Assembly (NCBI GenBank): GCA_900491605.1
Contig: UESW01001675.1
Location: 129,484 to 193,483, forward strand
Source of the DNA: Calamus simplicifolius
Taxonomy: Eukaryota > Streptophyta > Magnoliopsida > Arecales > Arecaceae
DNA: 64,000 bases
Direction: 5' to 3'
Part shown: piece after piece, positions 57,831-64,000 of the stretch
How positions within the stretch are numbered: the stretch's first letter is position 1
Layout: each line of letters opens with the position of its first letter
Notes under the pieces: model-generated
Seen by the model: the letters and a program-made list of their open reading frames with translations, nothing else
Database searches by the model: none
Told to the model about the DNA's origin: nothing
Made by a program: the position numbers and the translations under genes

Positions 57831-58144
57831 AAGTAAGATGGTGGGTAGAAGTAGGCTAAAGGGAAAAGGCATTTTAGTCTGCATAGGAATTTTTAAAAAG
57901 GGCTGAACGGCTGTTAATGGATGTCACGATCAAAATGTAACACTGTATCCCCGCTATCATGTCCCATCACGTCAGGCCATGTGGGATCCACGTAGATCAA
58001 TAAGAAGGGGCAGTGCAGCCCACGTAGGATTTGCTGCACCGAAGGCGATGTACAAAGACTTTTCCTTCTATGATGTACAAGCAAATGCACGCATTTACGT
58101 GCATCTTCGTTCTTGGATCCCAAATTTCATGGCACTTAAATATA

Positions 58145-58165
58145 ATGATAGGCCCTTATGTGGAT
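58145..58165. repeat. Right flanking direct repeat of the foldback-like element
   Basis: ATGATAGGC, CCTTATGTGGAT-type copy of 52155-52175, same orientation, next to the right terminus. Confidence 0.55.
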
Positions 58166-58573
58166 CCATGAGCTTAGATCAGCACTTCCCTTAAATGAGC
58201 TTAGATTGCTTCTCCAGCTTGTTCAACTCTTCTCTAATCATTTTATAAAGTGCAATTTTTTATCACCTTTCTCCTACTTCCTCCTATCCTTCTCCCCTAC
58301 TAATGATGAAATACAGAATGGACATTGGAGAGGGGGATAGAGGTGGAAGTGGATTTAGAACGGCCAGTGGAGGAACAAGGAAGGAGAAAAGATGGGTAAC
58401 AGAGAGGGAAAGAGGTCATGAGAAGTTCAGAGGGTAAAATGGGGGAAGAGGAGATGGAATAATATTTTGATCAATTTGAAGCCATTCTAGCCAATGTGTA
58501 AATTTCTTTAACTACATGTGCAGAGTTGTGGCATCGCTCTTATCGCAAATTATCTTGAGATGACAATAGAAAG
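58166..58573. other. Intergenic, no gene seen
   Basis: Unique-looking sequence with a purine-rich part at 58320-58460. AAATGAGCTTAGAT and ATGAGCTTAGAT form a short repeat at 58168-58206. Nothing else was noted. Confidence 0.4.
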
Positions 58574-60535
58574 TTGTTAGGAACAGTACTCTTGAAATCA
58601 GATGTATTTATATTTTTAATTTTTTAAATTAATAAAAAAATTTTTCTTCAATCTGCCTCGTTTATATGAAAGATGATATTTATAAAATTCAAAATATATT
58701 ATGAGGCTATAATTTTAGTAATGTATACAAGAGGATGAAAATTACAGCTAATATATTTAAATATGTCCGTGATTGATAGAAGTACGGATCTTCTATCGCT
58801 AATCACTAATACGGTCCATGAACATTATGAATGCGACAATCTATCCGGATTGTTGTGTGTAGACACTTAGTGGAGGTATTATATATAATAAGATTATATA
58901 GGACTTGGATCAATATAATTTGAATCTTTATTTAAGATCGTTATAAAGAATTCAATTTATGTCACAAGATGATCATATGTAAATCAACCTTAATCTTGAT
59001 TTAATCACAGACTCCTTGATTGCGCTATTGGATCTTTTAATTTATTTGTTAAAGCTCATTTAATGTTGGGCCCAATACCTACATCTTGGAGATTTAATAA
59101 CACATTGGATTGAAAATGATTTAAAGATATAAAATCCATGGCTTTTGAAAAGAAGCTTAAAATTAGTTTCTTAAGTGTTGATTATGTAGCTAAAAAGTTA
59201 TGTGCATAATTTATGATCCGATCATAAATTAAATGTTTAACTAGTTAATCAATGGTACTTAAGGAATAAGAGATAATTAGAGGGGTATAACGGTTATTTC
59301 ACCTAGCTCTAATTATCAACTAATTATGTAGGGTTGAATTATATGTAATAATTATATTGGATGACTCAAATTTTTAAATAAAATTAATTTATAATTTTTA
59401 AGAGTAGTTTTTAGTGGAATAACTTCGAGATTAATAAACTGAATAAATAATTAAAGAGTTTTAATTGAGTTATTCAAGTTTATTAGAGTTTAAAATTATG
59501 GGTTTATGGTCCCCATACCATCTTAAGTTAATCGCATCGAATACTCTTGAATTGAATAATTAATATGATTATTATTTTTTTAAATAAATATTTATTAAAA
59601 CTTTATAATAAAGAGTTTATTATAAAGATAATAATCAATTTGATTGATTATTTTTCTCATATTTATTTTGGTATAATAAGTTAGTTATTGAACAAAATAA
59701 AAATATTTAGACATATTGTTCATAATAATTGATATAAATGATTGCACATAAATGTTATTATAGAACATCATACAAGAGAATTTTGTTCTTGTAAGTAGCG
59801 CATATTATGAGTTGATGGAGAAAGAAAAATTTTAATTTTTGATATTTTTGATAATGTGATTATTGAAAGATTAAAAATAAAGTAATCAATTTGATTTATT
59901 AGATATTTAAAATTAATATATCTAAAATATTAAATGAGATTTGATAATTTAGATATTATTATATTTAATTTAGATTTATTTATAATTAGTTGTATAAGAA
60001 AATAACTTTTTTCTTGATATGATCAAGGAGTTGACGTACATGTAAGAATTATTCTTATGCGGTCAAAATAGGTTGTAATAGATAAAGATTCTATATTAAA
60101 TTAATTTAAAAACAGATTGTTTCTGATTCACCTAGAGCCTATAAATATGACATAAGATGGACTTTTAGAGAATGTAAAAAAATAAAAAAAAGTTTCTCTC
60201 CTTTTCTTTTTTATTTTGTGTGCAAGAGTTGTGAGACAAATAGAGAAAAACAAGAGTGAGCCCTCTCATAACTAGTTTTATTTTATTTTGCAAGTATTTT
60301 GTGAAGTACCTTGGTCCATCACCTCTACCGTGATATTCTTTCTACATAGCTTCGAATCCGGTAGTAGGGCATGTCTGCTCGTTCGAGACTTCAACATATC
60401 GGTATGTTTTATGTTTAGAAAAATTATATGATAATTTTTTCTTTTGATATGATAATATTAATTTTATGCATGTTAAACAATTGGCATGCTTCCGCTGCAC
60501 ATATATATAATGATATTTTTTTTTGAATTCTAGCA
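58574..60535 (+). repeat. 5' LTR of the right-hand copia element
   Basis: Inferred ends TGTTAGGAAC and GAATTCTAGCA give an AT-rich LTR of 1962 bp. The right end is fixed by the adjacent primer-binding-like site. The left end is the nearest fitting TGTT and cannot be checked without the second LTR. A TATAAATA box is at 60140-60147. Confidence 0.7.
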
Positions 60536-60551
60536 AATGGCGTCAGAGCGG
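60536..60551 (+). other. Primer-binding-like site
   Basis: AATGGCGTCAGAGCGG directly after the LTR. Copia elements usually carry TGGTATCAGAGC, complementary to initiator tRNA-Met; two changes are seen here (CG for TA). Confidence 0.75.
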
Positions 60552-62236
60552 TCATGCACTAATATTAATATTATCGTGATGTTGATATATGATTTATAAG
60601 TAGCATATGTGATCTAATTGCGATGTTGAAAATTAGTTTTATTAAATTAATATATGATATTAATTGCCAATTGATCATGGGTTCAAATCATCCTTGATTT
60701 TCTTTTTACCCTTGCATTTTCATTGGAACTTGGTAGGTGTTGGGTTTCCTTATTTGGTGGGAGAAAATCCCAATTGAGAACAAATCATTGTCCACGTGAA
60801 GCACTCCAAGGCGTTATCTGGTAGGCGTTGGTGGATTGAGCAGTGGAAAACAAATCCTAAATTAGAATTTGAGAAATGGAAAACAAATCCTAATTAGAAT
60901 TTGAGAAATTTGAGTGTTGGGATTTGGATAAATCCCAAAGATTTGTTGGTGGAGGAGAAAATCTCAAACAAAAATCTGGGCGTTGGATTTTTAGTTTTAA
61001 GAACAAATCTCATGGGGTTTGTTAAGAACAAATCCGAAATGTTGGGATGTTGGGCATTAAAATAAAATTTTGGGCCTTGGCTTTTAAAGCAAATTGGGTC
61101 TAAGCCCACTCCAATCAGTTTGGCCATAAGATGGTCAGTCATGGGATTTGGCCTAAATGTTGGGCTTGATCCATGACCCACCGGCCTTTCCTAGAAGCTA
61201 TTGATTAGGACTATTTGACTAATCATGTATAGGGTCTTAGTTAATGAACAAAGACAATATTATTATGATTCTAAACATATTTAAAAAAGAATTTTTAAAT
61301 AGGTGGTTTGGAATTATAATATTAAGAATTTGATTCTTAAATAAAATTATGAAATTAAAAATAGTCTTAGGTTAAGTTAATATATGATATTAATTTAATA
61401 ATGAGATTATTAAATCTAAGACTAATTTATTTAATTTCATAAATAATAAGAATATGATTCTTTATATAGAAATTAATTTCAAAAGTTAATATGTGATATT
61501 AATTTTAATAATATGATTATTAAAATTTTGATATTAATTCCTAAAAAGATAATAGTTATCTTAAAATATTTACAAGAATTTGATTCTTGAGAGAATTAAA
61601 TTCATAAATTAAATCTACATGAGATGATAAGATTTAAAGGTTATTTAATTTAATTCACAAAGATAAAAGGTTATCTTTATATAATAAAATATAATTTTAC
61701 TTTAATAATGAGTAAATTAATAAATTCGTTGGCCTTCACCATTGGTTTAGCACCATGAGAGTTGAAGGGCGCTTCAAGGCACTTTAATTTTGTTTCCCTA
61801 TGGATGGTGTCCGTTTAATTCAATAATAAGGCTAGATCTCCTAGGATAAAATTTTTAGATGTATTTCAAGCCTGACCTATCCTACGGTGGCACGCTTGGG
61901 TTAAGTTTAGAAATTTAAAATGATGGGTCTTACTCATAAAGATATGAGATCAAATGTAATGATTATATCTTTAACCAAACCTTTTCTAATTCGGTAGTTA
62001 ATAATTGTGAAAATAAAAGTTATTTCAGAAACATACTTATTAATCGAGAAGAGTCTCAGTTTAACTAAGTGTGTAAGCTGACCTACCCTACGGTGATGAA
62101 CTTGTACATGGCTAGTTGAATTATCGAGAAAATAGAATATGAGTTTTTCTTGTATTTTCTCTAAATTATTTAATTATTTTTTAAAATCTTTATTTCAAAA
62201 ACTTATAAACATTCATCTTGACTAATTTTTCAGAAA
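60552..62236. other. Long leader of the right-hand copia element
   Basis: Noncoding between primer site and gag. It contains a direct tandem copy of AAACAAATCCTAA and TTAGAATTTGAGAAAT (about 60845-60912), and CTGACCTAYCCTACGGTG twice (61872-61889, 62078-62095). Confidence 0.65.
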
Positions 62237-63660
62237 ATGGCTTTGAACAATCCAATTACTTTTCTGCTTTCTAACAACACTCTTACTAAGAAAAACTATC
62301 CTAAATGAAAATCTGATCTTGATATCATTTTGACTATTGAGAACATCAAATTTGGTATCACTGAGCCAACCCTTGATGCTGATCATAATGTTAGAGAACA
62401 TTATAACAAGTGGCAAGTTGCCACCAACTAACTGAAAGAAAAGAAGAAAAATAGTAAATATGATTTACTTATACTCAAAGCTTGTCTAGTAAAGGTTGAT
62501 ACCTCTTTCTGGATAATTAATTCAGGAGTGACAAATCATGCTTGTTCTTCTATCCAGCTTCTTAGTTCTTCGAGAGAGCTTTCTGATAATGAGTTTACAA
62601 TGAGGGTTGGCAATAGGGCTACTATATCGGCCAAGGCAGTTGGAACAACCCATCTTTCGTTTGGAGAAAAATTTCTTATTCTGAATAATGTTTATTTTAT
62701 TCCAAACCTTTTTAGAAATTTGATTTCAGTTTCTAAACTTCATGAACAATGTTATGGAATTTTATTTAATGGAAATGTTATTTCAGCTTCAAGAAATGGT
62801 CTTAAAATTTGTCATGGATGTTTAGTCGATGTGTTATATGTTTTATCGCTTTATGAAAATATTTCTTACAATACCAAACTATTTAAAGTAGCTAATCCTA
62901 GGTCTAACAAAAGATAAAAGGTAATAAACAGTGATAATGAAACATATATCTAGCACCTTAGGCTTGGTCATATTAACCTTGATAGGATAAATAGACTTAT
63001 GAAGGATGGTCCTCTAAAGAGCTAAGTGTTGGCACTCTTTCTATCTGAGTCATATTTTGAAGGTAAAATGACCAAAAAACCTTTCTCTGCAAAGGGCCAA
63101 AAATGAACTACTAAAGCTAGTACATTCGGATGTGTGTGGACCATTCAACGTACAAGCTAGAGGTGGTTATGAGTACTTTGTCACTTTCATTGATGATTAC
63201 TTAAGATATGGTTTTGTTTACCTAATGCAAAGAAAGTCTAAGACTTTTGAAAAGTTTCAAGAATTTCGAGCAGAAGTTGAAAAACAATCAGGTAAATAAC
63301 TAAAAACACTGCGATCAGATTGAGATGGAGAATACCTTGATATAGAATTCAAGGATTACCTTATTGAGCATGGAATTGATTCACAGCTCACAGCTCCAGG
63401 AACTCCACAGCAAAATGTTGTTACAGAAAGGAGGAACCGAACATTGTTAGATATGATCAGATCAATGATTAGTTATTCCTCACTACCGATATCATTTTGG
63501 GGATATGCCTTACAGATGGTAATGCACATTTTGAATGTTATACCGTCTAAATCTGTATCCAAGACACCCTTAGAGATGTGGAACGGGCGTAAACAAGTTT
63601 GCATCATTTTCGCATATGGGGGTGTCCAATTCATATTCTTAAGGGCAAATTTGGGAAGCT
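62237..63660 (+). pseudogene. copia gag-protease-integrase remnant
   Basis: The start is ATG 62237 (MALNNPITFLLSNNTLTKKN). Gag is very short: after WQVAT (about 62425) it soon reaches the protease, so most of gag including the zinc knuckle is gone. The protease motif reads WIINSGVTNHAC (about 62511-62546), with Asn where the catalytic Asp should be. The open frame 62528-62917 continues the protease region to YNTKLF. GAG-pre-integrase is LRLGHINLDRINRLMK (about 62960-63006). Integrase core: VHSDVCGPF (about 63120), FIDDY (about 63186), LRSD and GEYLD (about 63308-63345), then NRTLLDMIRSMISYSSLP (about 63438-63493). Stops at 62306-62308 and in the core and frameshifts inactivate it. Confidence 0.85.
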
Positions 63661-64000
63661 AGAACTATGAACAGAAGTGTGTCTATTCGTTGGTTACCCA
63701 AAGGGCACTAAAGGAGGTTTATTTTATAGTCCACAAGAAAAGAAGGTGTTTATGTTGATAAATACCTTTTTTTGAAAATAATTATATATAAATTCAAACC
63801 TCGGAGTAAAGTTGTACTCGAAGAGTTGCTAAAAAGATCAGATCACCACTCAATCAACAAAAGTTGTTGAAATTAGGGAAGAAGAAACCACAACTCCTAG
63901 TCAGGATATTATGGTACCTAGACATAGTAGGAGGGTTATCAGAACTCTAGCCCACTATAGACAGGATAGCGAAGCAAATGCTATGGTATCTGATACCAAT
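63661..64000 (+). pseudogene. copia integrase C-terminal region, partial
   Basis: Frameshifted continuation with a segment typical of the integrase tail before reverse transcriptase: VPRHSRRVIRTL at about 63911-63946, followed by HYRQDSEANAMV. The window ends here. Confidence 0.65.

Larger units (their letters stand above)
52176..58144. mobile_element. Foldback-like element with long inverted arms, tandem subrepeats and gene fragments
   Basis: Left arm 52176 to about 54795 and right arm about 55490-58144 are inverted copies. From the outside in, each has AAGT..AAATTTGG (left) or CCAAATTT..ACTTA (right), a unique outer zone with AAAGTCTTTGTA and CCCACATGGCCTGACG, a gene fragment, a run of ~120-bp tandem repeats, a second gene fragment, and more repeats. 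The centre is about 54796-55490. Direct repeats of about 21 bp flank it (52155-52175, 58145-58165). No transposase is seen. Long inverted ends made of tandem subrepeats define foldback elements; a Mutator-like element with captured genes is the alternative. It is about 6 kb. Confidence 0.7.
58574..64000 (+). mobile_element. Ty1/copia retrotransposon, 5' part, cut by window end
   Basis: Plus-strand element with a 5' LTR (58574-60535), a primer-binding-like site, a 1.7-kb leader, a shortened gag, protease, GAG-pre-integrase and integrase. The integrase-to-RT region continues to the window edge. The 3' LTR and reverse transcriptase lie beyond 64000. Many stops and frameshifts. Confidence 0.88.

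Overview
The window is repeat-rich plant nuclear DNA. The evidence is spliced GT-AG genes with kilobase introns, plant-specific transposon families (CACTA, Ty3/gypsy Tat-type, Ty1/copia, small TIR elements) and a plant-type RAD23 gene. Large introns and deep nesting fit a big monocot genome such as a palm, but that is inference; no species marker was recognised. No rRNA, tRNA or CRISPR was found.

Layout. (1) 144-9060: a small hAT-like TIR element split by a complete but dead CACTA element (688-8924). The CACTA carries two decayed transposase genes, subterminal GCGACGCA arrays and a 2-kb GC-rich 50-bp minisatellite that replaces the front of its TNP2 gene. (2) 9451-22134: a minus-strand Ty3/gypsy element of Tat type. 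It has gag, protease, RNase H and integrase remnants, no reverse transcriptase, a tandem-repeat spacer, an antisense accessory gene on the plus strand, and an 870-bp inverted duplication that removed its primer-binding site. Its right LTR holds a 1.6-kb solo LTR of another family. (3) 22135-28678: AT-rich DNA with short TIR elements. (4) 28679-35863: a TIR element split by a complete minus-strand copia element (29103-35418) with a perfect 5-bp target duplication. (5) 36972-50936: the only intact host gene, RAD23, 12 exons encoding 410 residues (UBL, UBA1, XPC-binding, UBA2). (6) 52176-58144: a foldback-like element whose long inverted arms are built of ~120-bp tandem repeats and carry mirrored exon-like gene fragments. 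(7) 58574-64000: the 5' part of a second, plus-strand, degenerate copia element, cut by the window edge.

How the parts relate. Three nested pairs (CACTA in hAT-like, solo LTR in Tat LTR, copia in TIR element) are each supported by matching target duplications, so their order of insertion can be read. All transposon proteins are broken by stops, frameshifts or deletions. RAD23 is open, with consensus splice sites throughout. The most unusual structures are the minisatellite-transposase junction at 3701, the palindromic reverse-transcriptase-less Tat element, and the foldback element with its captured gene pieces.
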